Shown: positions 50,630-62,889 of the stretch, piece after piece | Numbering within the stretch: position 1 is the first letter of the stretch | Layout of the letters: every line of letters begins with the position of its first letter | Source of the DNA: Branchiostoma floridae | Taxonomy: Eukaryota; Chordata; Leptocardii; Amphioxiformes; Branchiostomatidae | Assembly: GCF_000003815.2 (NCBI RefSeq) | Contig: NC_049997.1 | Coordinates: forward strand, 11,202,106-11,266,105 | DNA length: 64,000 nucleotides | Direction of reading: 5' to 3' | Translations under genes and position numbers: made by a program | The notes under the pieces: generated by a model | What the model was told of the DNA's origin: nothing | Databases searched by the model: none | What the model saw: only the letters and a program-made list of their open reading frames with translations

Positions 50630-53600
50630 CTTGTTCTGAAACAACAGTCCAAGGTCAACTTAGGTGTGCTATTCTTTGTCCCAGTATTACAGAGGCGTCC
50701 CAATATCTGCCCTACAAAGTCAGCTGTGATCGAATTATACTGCACGAAAGTCATCTTTTATAATTAAAACATGCGTTTTTTATACGAGAGTGAAAAGGAA
50801 ACGCATCCTTCATGCATGCTTTGATTATGCTTAAAGATTGGATGTGGTGAAGAACTGTAGGACCAAGGTCTTTTTTAACCTCCTTGCTGACACGTACAGC
50901 TACAGGGACAGAAATACTAGAACAGGAATTAAGGCATTTTAAAGTTTTGAAACCTTTTTACATTTTTGGATCTAAAAACTAAAAAAATATCATATTCTTG
51001 TCGATATTAGAACTGATAGCCTTATTTGAATTACATAAACAAAGAGTGCCCAGATACTTCATGTAGTTGCTGACCAGTGCTCCAGTTTAACATCACATGA
51101 CGGGCTCGAGGGAAAAGTTTTCCTTCAGAGAAATATCAAAATATACATAGCAAACAAATACAGCAAATGCAATTTCTTTAACACGGATTAAGAATTTCAA
51201 GAAATGACAAACTTTCCAGAAAAGCTACAACCTATTAAACATAGCAATTACTAACAAAATGTCATTGCTGTTCAAGGACATTTTCAACTCAAATTTGTAC
51301 GATCAGTACACCCAACCTACTGATTGACAAAGATATCAAAGAATACACATCACTAGGTTTTTTTATTAGCCCAGTATTTTCCAATCCTGACCTTGTCACA
51401 GAGGGTTTTTTCCTGGTACTTACATGTATCACCACAATCATACCTTCGCGTTTTAATGTCGCAACAAAAACATGAGCACTAGGGTGTACCTTGCCAATAA
51501 CTGATCCACACTGCGTCCGGGAAGCTAGAATGGCGAGAAACTAGACTGAAGAAAATGGAATGCGGGGAAAGTAACCAAGGACCTTTTACATCAGACATTA
51601 GCCAGCTTACAGATGTGGCAGAGCCATTCTCAAATAGGGCTGATGTATTAGGATTTTACTATGGTTATTAGAGGCCGTTGATAAAGCGTGGATTGATCAT
51701 GTGAATTGCTGGGCTTCAGAAAAAAAGCTCATACTCAAAGTATTTAGACAAAAATTCTCATAAATTCCATTGCTAAACTCACGTGAACGCTCAGGAACTT
51801 CGAATTCCATTTAAGTAAAAAAATTTTAACAGAAAGAAGGTCAACTCACAGTTTTCTGCTGTTGGGTTCCTCTCGAAGTAACAAGCGACTAATCGTGTTG
51901 GACGGTCCGTTTGAATTTACTTCAACTTTATCAATAGAAATGTGATAGATAGGAACACTGCAAAGCAAATACGTACTATTCACAAAACCAAAGTCAGCTG
52001 GATTGGCTCACGTTGATTATACATGATGGGCCAACAATGACATGGCAAGTGTCAGCAGGTTATCATGGATGTGCTGAATTTAATTTACAAGGTATCAAAT
52101 AGCCACATGCACGTTTCCTGCGATGTAAGATAGAAACGGCTGAAAGTAAATATGTTTCCCAGACAAAACCAAAGTCAGCTGGGCTGGTTCCCATTAAATA
52201 GTGTAGGTTATGCTTATTTGGGTGTTATAGAATGAACTAGACTTTTAAGAGATGAAACAAAGAGCACAATTTTTAAGTGTTTATTTTGTATTTGACAAGT
52301 GGTAAAGAATATACAGGTAAGCTGTGACTGTTGCAATAGCTGTTTGGACACAGGTGGCAACATCAGAAAAAACCTTATCCTTAAACGTGTATGTACCATC
52401 CTTGACCCTCTTCCATTAAAAATCTTCTACCACACAAAAGCAAGATCTCTTCTAGAATCAATGTGATGCTAGAATTACTACAATTTTCCCAAGTAAGGCT
52501 TCATGTTTACAAAGTGATGTGAAACGACTTTATTCCCTTTCTCACATTCCTGTGCAGTGTGAACAAAAAATTCCAGACATCCAAAACATCTAAATATTGA
52601 CATGTTTAACATTCCTTACTATTTGTGTATGATGGCATTAACTTTTGTAGACACGAAGAAAACAAGAATAGATTTGTTTTACATTTTCAAATAAAATGAG
52701 CGTACCTGCATTTTAAGCATGTCAGGGCTCATCTCAAAAGTTTGTACACCTCCAAAAGAATTTTTCAAGTTTAAACAGTCAAGTAAAACTATCCGTTGCT
52801 TAACAGCACTAAAGGAGTCTAAATCAAATAGTTTAATAGTAAGTGAAATTTGAAAATGTTCAACACACCTTCGAAACAAATGAAAATGAGCAGTCATATC
52901 AAACCAATTTCATCCGCTACTTACATTGCACGTCTATCTTTTTACACTAAACACCATTTAGCAGCAACTCCTAACAGAACTTGCAGAAATTTGGCAAGCA
53001 AATTCACAAATCCAAACTACCCTATGATGTCAAATCACCCCTTATATTCACATCAAAATGTACTAATAGGCTCTTCCAAACCCAAACCCAGACTAACATA
53101 GTGTGGGATCTTACAATTTTCAGATCATACCATTTTCACTTAGGGGTCATTGCAGCAAAATCAACATTTGGTTAAGTCCCTCCATAAGGCAAATTACCAA
53201 ACCCCAAACTGGAATGCTCCAATCATTCAAAAACACAACTACTACAAAGACTGATGACTACTAAATATTACACAACATGCAACAAATAAATAAACTTACA
53301 ACTGATGCCATCATTAGTTTTTAAATATCATGCATTGGCAAATATGATATCATTAACTACTAAAGTAATTTCACTGAAGAGCTAATATTTGTAAGATATA
53401 CATGGATACTATACAAAACAAAGATATGCTTCACTTTAAACTCAGTAAAACCTTACATAAACCTCAAAATAGTTTTTATGGGGGAAATTTAGTGGTAGAT
53501 AGTCATTAGATGAAAGAATAGAAATAATGGTCATTTAAATTTTCAAAAAAATTCTAACCCTTTTCTCACTTGTCTTGCAAATCAGAAGTTTCAATACGCA

Positions 53601-54880
53601 AAGGAAAACTTCTCATTGTCAAAGCTGGTGTGTTATGCCAAATGGCAGTTATACCGGCTAAATAGATTACAGGTAGAGCTGAACACAATTAAAATTTGTT
53701 CAATAACATTTTGAGGTTAAAGAACTAAGGTTTTACTGTAAGTGCAATGCCATCTACTAACATTTTCATTAAAAGCTGCCACAAATAATCACAATTAATA
53801 TCTGAAAGCTTAGAATTACAGCAATACACAATACCAACAAAATTTGTGGAACAGTAGATTTTGTATTGTTCTGATGACATACAGTGTATGTTTTGTATCT
53901 GCCTTGTATTCATGAAGGCATAGTCATAGATTAAAACTATGCACTTAATGGATTAAAAAATCATCATGACGTGCATTTTGTAATTTTGTAAGTTAAGTCA
54001 TAGATCCTATTTCTCACTTTTGTGGTTTCAAGAAATAATGGACTTAATGTCTCTTTTATCTAATACAGGATGTTGAAATAATACATTCTACATGTAATTA
54101 ATACCATATTTGCCATATTAATGTCTCTGTACATATATTCTGATTTCTTATTGCCCATTCCACACATTTCCTGACCCCACTTCATAATTTCAGACATATT
54201 TCCCTTTTTGAAATAAAAAGAACCACTATAAATCAAGGGTAAGAAAGAAATACAGTCAAATGGCATTGTAATTTGTATGCTTTTTGAACTGATCCCAGAG
54301 AACGGGATTTTCTTCCTTATACACTGAGACTTGCCAGTCTAGTTAATCCTCTTAGACCAAGTTCTGGTAGAATATATTCATTACACCAGTAGTGAGATAT
54401 AAAGGGTCAAACAATACTTTGATGATGACAAGAAACTTCACAGTCTCCTGCATTTTACAGACTTTTTTTAGTGATGAAAATCTGTCAATAGTCACACCAG
54501 TAGTACAGAGCTCAAAGTTAAACTTTGCTCCGACATAAAAAATCAGCGCATCAAATTTTCAATTGTCCAACATTGTAAGCTTTCTACAGTGTCCCTCAGA
54601 ATTCAAGTGACCAATCACCAAGGTCATCTGACATTGCCAACCCTTTGTCCTGCCAATTTAGACCAATTGCTGACAACATGTTTGTGTGACCTATACACGG
54701 GTAACTGTACACCAAGTTTTACATTTTGAGGAAGACTACCATATGAAACTCAAAATATCGAGCTAATTTTTTGTGTTGGAACAAAATCTGAGTTCTGTAC
54801 TAAACTGTTAACTTCCAACCAGTGTTCTAGCCAGCTTTAATTTTTTCTGTCCCCTGGATTTTGGATGGAAATCCTGTTGA
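50630..54880. other. A/T-rich stretch between thrombospondin and DENND5
   Basis: No gene is recognised. AATAAA on the minus strand at 52280-52285 could end a long DENND5 3' UTR. CCAAAGTCAGCTGG-TGG recurs near 51990 and 52170. The many short open frames lack codon structure or similarity. Confidence 0.45.
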
Positions 54881-54889
54881 AGGTGCGTC

Positions 54890-55010
54890 GATCCTAGGGG
54901 GGTCTGCAGATATGCTCCCCAGGAAAATTCTGAAATCTAGACTCTCTGAAACGCTATTTCCTTTATTTTGAGGGGCAAATTTTGCTGGTAGACTCAGCTT
55001 GGTTCAATTT
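54890..55010 (+). repeat. Repeat family D, single unit
   Basis: GAAATCTAGACTCTCTGAAA, CGCTATTTCCTTTATTTTGA and GGGGCAAATTTTGCTGGTAG match the family at 15.3 and 49.3 kb. Confidence 0.65.
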
Positions 55011-55148
55011 GAATCTTTACATGCCAATTTTTGGAATGGGCAAAATTTTTGTCTGTCCCCACCTGCAAAATTTGGACAAATGCTGGCTAGAACCCTGCTT
55101 AGTAGTACCAGCACAGATGGCTTTCATGCTAATCAAAAGTTTTTCTCT

Positions 55149-58100
55149 TCAGACGTCCAGTCCACTCATGATGGATGACTCCAGCAGGATGTTGAACTCC
55201 TTGAGAGACTGGAGGATGGAGACGAGGAACTGGACCATCGCCTGGTCCCGCAGGAAGGACGTCTCCTCGTACATGGAGAGGGTCACGGGCGTGGCCACGA
55301 TGAGGGGGATCCACTGGTCCAGGAGATGGTCTCTGTAAGAAACAAGAAGGAATACTGTAAATGCATTTAAGTTCGCAGGGATTTAAGTTCGCAGGGATTT
55401 AATTTCGCGGTAGTGGGAAAATGGACTTTTCGCGTTGGTTTTAATTTCGCGGTAGCACCATGCACTGTAGTCACTTACTGTCTTGGAAAAATGTTCGCGG
55501 TGGTTTTAAATTGGCGGTGAAGCTGCCGCCGCGAAAACCGCGAACATTAAACCACCGCGAACATTTCTGCATTTACAGTATCATCACAGTGTGCTCTGAT
55601 TGCAACGTTAGATATCCAGGTAAACAATATTCAAATACAAACATACGAATGTGGTGAACGGAACATACAGATATAGGTGCAACACTCAACACAAAGACCG
55701 TTCACAATACTCTGTCGACGGAGGTTACCCTCCGGTCACAGAGTAATTACAAGTTACAACTGGATTAAAAAAACACAGAGATTTACTTCCGGATGTTTAA
55801 AGTGACATCCATCACTCTTCTTCAGTGTCACTAGAATGGGCTGGCAGAATAACTCAATACAAGTACAGCTAACTAGAACGCTCTGGATGTTGCTCCGAAT
55901 GTTGCAGTTTAAAGATATCTGCAAGAGGGACTTGAAAGCTCTTTGATGTTACTAAGGAGCAAAAGTATAAAATGTAGGATATTGGAAATGACCATTCAAG
56001 ATGTAGGTACACACTGTCAAGCAGGCAACTAAAATCAGGAGAAGCTAGTCTAATGAGCAACTGAGAAGAAAAGTGTATCCACAGAAAAGAACTTTGCTTT
56101 AGACCTGACTCAGCTTACAGATGTGCCCTACATGTACAATGCATATGGCAGAGACTGTCATCTTGTATATACATGTACATGTAGGACTGTTTAGCCATAG
56201 ATACAAGACTACTGCACCTTTTGAATGTCTCTCTGCACCTTAAAAAATGGTAACTCAAACTCTACACTCTACACTATATAATTATGTAATATTGAAACAT
56301 CTAAATGAATGTTGAAACGCAGTGTTTGAACTCCCCACCTTGCTCCGAGACACACCAGTAGTTTGAACTTCTCGTCCTTGCCCATACTGGTGGAGTGAGC
56401 GTTGATCTTCTCTACCAGACGGCACAGCGACTTCCGTGACTGTCGCACCTGCACGGAGTCCTGCGAACCTTCCACATCATTGTCAATGCTCTGGAAATAG
56501 GTGTAGACTTTTCCTGCAAGGGAAATTAACATGTTAGTCAACAGTTCAACATTTGACTGGAAGTTCAATAACCATAGGCTCATGAGGGGTGAGGGTGATG
56601 GAAATGTTCCAGTTTCTGTTGTAGAAGCATTTCATGACATGTAACATTTTAGAAGTGAAAAATAAAATGTTGAAAAAAAAGGCAACATGTGGACACTACT
56701 GCTAAGTGAACTTGTTTTGCCAAAAAAGCACACATATGGGCCACACATATGATAGTAAGTAACAATTTAAAAAATCATCTCTATAGTGTTTTAGAGGTCA
56801 GAAAGAGCTTTAATAGATCATACATACATACATCATCGACCCTTAGAAAATATCAACTGAGGTTACATCTCTACTTTAAAGGTTCACACCTTGACATCAG
56901 TATCAATCTTTGAGCCTGTATGAACTACAACTTACCAATGAAGTCCCAGACAAAGAACTTGTTCCTGAAGAGTCGTGAAGACTTGAAGCCGTACAGGAAC
57001 ACCTGTTCCAGAGACTCCACTAGCCCATTCTCACCACACAGGAGTAGGGTCAGGCTGCCTCTCTACATAGGGAAAAATCAGACATTTTTAGGAAACATTT
57101 GAAAAAAGCTGAAAGAGATTGGTCGTTTGACTTTTTGTATATGTTTGTCAGTGAGTGCCTAATACAGAGTGGTAGCATTAGCAGTCCAGTGGTTTAGCAA
57201 CCCTGCCTCTGAAACTAGAGTTTGAGAGATCATATCCTAAGCTGTTGTTCCTCACCTTACATGCATGCACTGGGTAGTATGATACAAAAACACAAGCAGA
57301 CAGAAAGTAATTTGGGGTGAAGTACATTGTACAATTTGTACATGCATAAACAAAACTGAAGAGATGTCAAACAGAGAATGATAGAAGTTGGACTTCATAT
57401 ATACTTCAACTTGCTATTGTACACAATCATGTCCATGTATGACTGATGATGATGATGCTAAACAAGAACATACCTCCTTCTCTGGTTTGTAGAAGTGTTT
57501 GACGATGTTGTTGACAGCATCCCCCACCATCTCCTGTATCTGTGGCAAGGCTAGTCCTGGGCAAGGGAACACAACATGTTAGAAAAATGTCATTTCTTAA
57601 AAAAAGATAATTATTATCATGTAAATACAAAGCTACAATAATGTAGACAAAACTTAGGAGGTACAAGACTGACTGATTTTGGGTAAGTCGATCCCCACGG
57701 GTGACCTGGATCGGGATCCGGGTGGTGTCCGGCATTTCTTCAGCAGCTCTGGGGAGGAACAGAGAGTTTAACTTTAGATATTTCTTAGTGGGGGTACCAT
57801 CAGGGTTTAGAGTTATGCTAACTAAACATCAAATCTGGGTATCACATACTGACAGTGTTGTTGGAGTACATTAGAAAATATTCAATATAGCAAAACAGTA
57901 CATGCTTTCTGCAAAATAGTATGCCAAAAAAATATTGCAAAACTTGAAACTTTTATTTTTGTTTTATTTTTTTTCTGTGACCTGTCCACTGTGAAATCGT
58001 GACACAGTTAAAACATCTCCCTTGCATACTACTGTACAACAGAATTATTCCAGCCATAATTTAAAACACAGAATAGACTTCCTTTTCCCACCCTACCACA

Positions 58101-61100
58101 AATACATGTAACACCACTGCAAAAGTAAACCAATCTAGAGTATACTTTGGAAAAAGAAGCGAAGTAAACACTGTCACTGATATACATGAATTCTGTTAAC
58201 ATTTAGTCTTTAACATACAACACCCACACATAAAAACAGGACTCCTGGAAAAAAAGGTTGTGCTTATAGGCATCAATGAAAATCAGATATAACATACAAT
58301 CATACTGAACCAAAATAGACCATTCCAAAGTACCTTCGATAGGCGAGGGAAGCTGGTGCACCCAAGAAGTCCGAACTACTTCGGAGAAACAAGGCAGAAC
58401 ACAAGGATAAAGGACAGACTGAACTCCTTCAAGGCAGAGGAGAAAAGGCCAAGCAGATGAGAATTCTCCAGAAACAACAAAGTAAGAACCATGCACTTTC
58501 TGCATGCTTTACATAATGTACTTAATCTGACATATAGTAATGAAATAGACATAGGAAAATAGGATATAGAAAAGAATACATGCAACTGAGTAAAATGCTG
58601 TACTAACTTAAGAATCTACTCTCTGGTATTATAGAATCTATAGACAAAAAAATCACAGCATGCTTGAGACTATAATCCTGAAGACCTGAAAATGGATTGT
58701 TAGAAAACAATTCATTTTTAACCTTTATCTTCCCAATTAACAACACAGCCAATTAGGTGGTTTCCCTGTTTCTCTGTCCTTGGCACACAAAGGGTTAAAC
58801 TGACTACCCTCCATACCTTCTGTGTCGACAGGTTTTCTAAGTAGTTCTCCGACCAACAGTCTCTCCAGACTACCATCATCCACTCCCTTCCCCAGCCACC
58901 GTCCACACTGGAACCTGTATACAATATACAACAAGTTAAGGTCCTTCTAATGCTATACAGTGTACAGGGCAGTGTCCATCTCTGTTATCATAGCCCTTGG
59001 GCCACACAGTGGTACAAACACTACAACAGGCGGCTAGTTCAATCATGGTAGTAGTGTGTGTTCAACTTCTATACTAACCATAAGTGCTGGGCAAGAAATA
59101 CAGTATGTGCCATTCTAAAAGTCTTAGGAATTATTGTGAGCCAAAACAAGACGTTGTCTTACTTGTACGTGTGACCTGTGACCTCGTTCCTGACCAGGAT
59201 GTATTCCACCATCCACTTGGGCATTAGTCCGCTGTTGTCATGGCCGATACGCAGGGTGGTCAGGAGGCCCAGGTTCTTATGCTGGGGGAAAAACATTAAC
59301 AATGTGTGAGGGTATATCATAAGGGACAGTACACTTATACACTGTGAGTGGGGTTCTTGTGCCAGGTGAAATACAGAGTAGTTGTGTGACATTGTATATG
59401 CAAGGGAAAAATACTACATTTTGGATTCACACAACATGTGGTGGTATGTCAGCTAACGTACATGTACAAGACTTAGTACATTGGCTTAAAATGCTGCTAC
59501 CTTCAAATCAGATAACTCTATTTGTATTAAAATAGTTTGAATTTCACTATTGCTACAGCAAAGAAATTCATTCGTCAAAATATACTCCAGACCTGTAGTT
59601 TTTTAATTATATGGTATTGAATCAAAAGTTACCATGTCATGTGGCTCTGTGGAAACCAAGTACAGAAATATAAGTTTATAAGACTACATATATTTTCATG
59701 TGTTAATGGTAAATCAAACATGAATTATAAAAAAATAGACATCCCAGTTCCTTCCAAATTCCTCCAATGTAAAGGCAAATTCAGAAGCAATTCCCTTGGG
59801 AATGCATTCGTGCAATTCTTAAATTTTTTTTTCAAAGCGATCGTTATACTACAAAGAATGCCTCCACCTTTGAGGCGTCGCCAAAAAACAAAACATGCAT
59901 GTGTACCTCAAAGGTCATCTCCAGCGCATGTTTGGGCAGCTGTATCATTCCCGTGTCGCTCATCTCCCCAGCCAGACACATCCAGGGGTTGGCTGTGGTG
60001 GTGGAGGCGTTAAACTTACGGCTGGGCACGATCACCATGCGGTACGGAATCACTGTGGGAACAGAAAAAATCTTTGTTAAAAGTTAAAGTGGAAAGTGCT
60101 CTTGATCCAGTTTTAGCTCATTGAAGAGCTAGTCTTCCACAGAGAGGACAGACGCTATGTACAGTATTCAAGGGCTCATTGTACCGGGCAAGTTCCCCTA
60201 GCTATTTATGACCAGCCCAATGAATGGTGGACCACGGCTTAATGTCCCGTCCTAAGAACTGTAACCCTTTCCGGTAGTGTGCATGTCGGGTGAGCAACAC
60301 GGCAAGAATCGAATTCACAGCTTCTAGTTCCAGAGGCAGGGCCGCTAACCACTGGACTACGAATATTACTCCACAGCAAGAATGTTCATTATAACATGCT
60401 GCTGTGGACATTCCCAAGTGTTTGACTTGTACTCATATATGCATGATCTTGGATGTTGCTTGGTCATATCTGACAAACTAAAAAAGGAATCATTAGCCTC
60501 TTTCCGTTGCTCAGTTTTTTGTATCAGGAAGTTTCTGCACCGCATGATACAAATTAGTTTCTCTCCCACTAATCTGTGAAGTTACTGCAGCCTGCATATG
60601 AATGGTTTGTCACTTGATATCTCTTACCAGACAGAAACCTGACAGTTTTATCAGTGACACGTCAGAAAAATGAAGTGATGGAATAGTATCAGTCAGAAAT
60701 CGTCAGGGTCACCATGGGTGTTAACTGTGATGAGAACACCACAGTGTACACTTATAAGGTTAGACATCCAGGTAAACAATGTTCAAAGACAATTCAATAT
60801 TGGATGTTCCTTTATTGTTACTTACTTAGTACATGTACATGTAAGGAACAAAATATTTATTTGAGGTGACAGTGAAGTACATTTTGTAAGACATTTCAAA
60901 CCTGTTGCAGTGAAGCAGTTGGTGAAACAGAAGTAGTCGACGGCGTTGAGCGACAGGAGATGGTACAGGAACTGTTCTCTCTCTTCCTCCGAGCGCAGGA
61001 AAGCGTACCTCTTGTAGCGAGACCTGAAGTACAGAATTTGCACGCTTTAATATACCCCGATGCAAGTTAGAAATGTTGTGATTTTATGCATGCTTGAGAA

Positions 61101-62223
61101 CTTAGTTTGACAAATACAATCATTATAGCATGTATTCAGTATATTGATGTCAGTCAGTCTATTAAGACTATGACACTATGCTAAAGAACTAAACGACAAA
61201 AGGAGATTACAATGCTATATATGTGTACAATACAAAATACAGAAAACTTAATGTTGCAACTTAACAATTAGTCCAGAGTTCAATTCAAGGGCTTGTTTGA
61301 CAATGGCCGCATGCCATAACAAATGCAATAGTGTTTTTCTGTATTCATTATAAGAGTGCATGATTTGCAGATTTTGTTACAGTGATAAATATTATGCTTT
61401 TTTGGAAAGCTTTAGATCACTACGTAATTCTCTCGTTATGAGATGTACATTGTAAAAGGAGACAGGTTTACATTTCAAATATTCCTACTCTACTGTCTGC
61501 TGATTGGTTATCTTCAGATTTGAATTGACCAATGACACTGCTTACTTGAGAAGCTCCTGATCAGCCAGTAACTCCTTGAGATGTGCAGATAGCATCTTCT
61601 TCTCTATAGACAGCCTCACCCACGTCCGAGCAAACCCCACGTCTGTCTTGATCTCCTTCATAGACTGGATGCTCCTACAGAAATGAAAGACATTCAATTC
61701 TTCTTCTTTCTCAAATTTGGTTACATCACTGGAAAAGCACCAGGCCTTTTCAAGTCTTCAGAATGTTTTTAGCAACAAAACTGCATAAGATACTAGTATT
61801 ACAGTAGTAATACAAAAGGAAACGTGCAAAATCACAATGAATTATCTTGGTAATTTTCCCCAGTCATTTATATATCATAACCTAACACTGGATTACAACT
61901 GCTTGCTTGCTATCATTTGTCAATACTGCATGTCAACAAATTCATCTTTTGTGTCAAGACAAAGTACTTTAATTTGACTACAGATGGACAAAGTAACTAT
62001 CAATGAAAACGTACTTACACACAAAACCCAAATGTAAATGTATGTAATAGTGGGATAAAACACAGAAAATATATTATCATACAAGGTACATGTTGAGTTT
62101 TTTTTTTTTAATTTTGATGCATCTAATTTTACCTCATGTCCTGGACAACTGTTTGCTTCATGGCCGGCAGGAGGCTGATAGGGTCAGGTGACTTACTCCG
62201 CCTCCTCCTGTCCATCATGGGAC
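55149..62223 (-). CDS. DENND5: DENN domain-containing protein 5, C-terminal part (RUN-PLAT-RUN)
   Basis: DENND5A/B (Rab6-interacting protein 1 family) acts at Golgi and endosomal membranes and binds Rab GTPases. Eleven exons are in phase, in coding order: 62223-62133, 61674-61546, 61023-60902, 60052-59907, 59281-59163, 58914-58817, 57748-57674, 57556-57474, 57062-56936, 56513-56339 and 55332-55149. They give 449 codons and a TGA at 55149-55151. First RUN end: [42 protein letters not shown] and [20 protein letters not shown]. Linker [12 protein letters not shown]. Second [41 protein letters not shown] and [11 protein letters not shown]. These match the vertebrate proteins closely. The DENN and first RUN N-terminal parts lie beyond 64000. 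The donor at 57674 (GTCAGT) is weak but fits phase and family. One ancestral gene for A and B is expected here. Confidence 0.95.
55353..55580. mobile_element. MITE family B, copy 3 (intact ends)
   Basis: The ends TACTGTAAATGCA and TGCATTTACAGTA are perfectly inverted with TA at both borders. The interior has TTTAATTTCGCGGTAG and GTTCGCGGTGGTTTTAA. It lies in the last DENND5 intron and is the best preserved of three copies. Confidence 0.85.
57181..57275 (+). mobile_element. tRNA-derived SINE, partial copy 1
   Basis: AGTCCAGTGGTTTAGCAACC then CTGCCTCTGAAACTAGAG matches, in opposite orientation, the repeat at 60210-60366. The first block is a tRNA A-box-like sequence; the B box is eroded. Confidence 0.6.
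60210..60366 (-). mobile_element. tRNA-derived SINE, copy 2
   Basis: On the minus strand TAGTCCAGTGGTTAGCGGCC (A box) is followed by CTGCCTCTGGAACTAGAAG and GAATTCGATTCTTGCC (B box, GATTCGA-type). Then comes a unique-looking body with GTTCTTAGGACGGGACATTA. It lies in a DENND5 intron. Confidence 0.7.
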
Positions 62224-62889
62224 CTGGGGGTCACAGTCATCAGGATTAGTCATTACAATGCACCTAGTGACTGACATGTGGGCAGGATTTCTGGAGCAAG
62301 AAAATAACTGTACTGTCCACTATTCTGACTAATTTGGTTACAGCACATCTTTTTTTAATTGACTTGAATTTTCTATTACATGTACTAAAAAGGAGAACAC
62401 TGTGACCAGGTGAAGATGTAAGGAAATTTAAAATTTGTTAAGATGTGTTAACTAGTCGGACTATACTAATCCTATTGAAGAGAAGGCAGGATAGTTTAAT
62501 CATAGGAGAAAACACTGGATTAGGTACAATAATAAAGTCACAAAATGTTGCTATTTGCAAAGCTACACTTAGCAGCAAAAATTGATACTGAGAGTGAAAC
62601 AATTATCAAAATTTTCTTACTATCCTTTGACAATGTAGCAACAAAGGCACTAAAAGACCACTGGCCCTTGTTTTCAGTTTCAAATATATCAAGCATAATA
62701 TTACATGTAGTTTCTGAAGCCACAGATAGACAGATAGAAACAGACAGTTGGACAGACAAGGTTACCAGGGGGAAGAGAATACGGCAAAGCTGCAAAGAGT
62801 TAGAACAAGTCAGAAGCCTAGTGATAGTAGTAGAGAAAAACACAATCAGGTTATTACCTTTGCCAGAATGGCTAAGGTTATGTTTTAGG

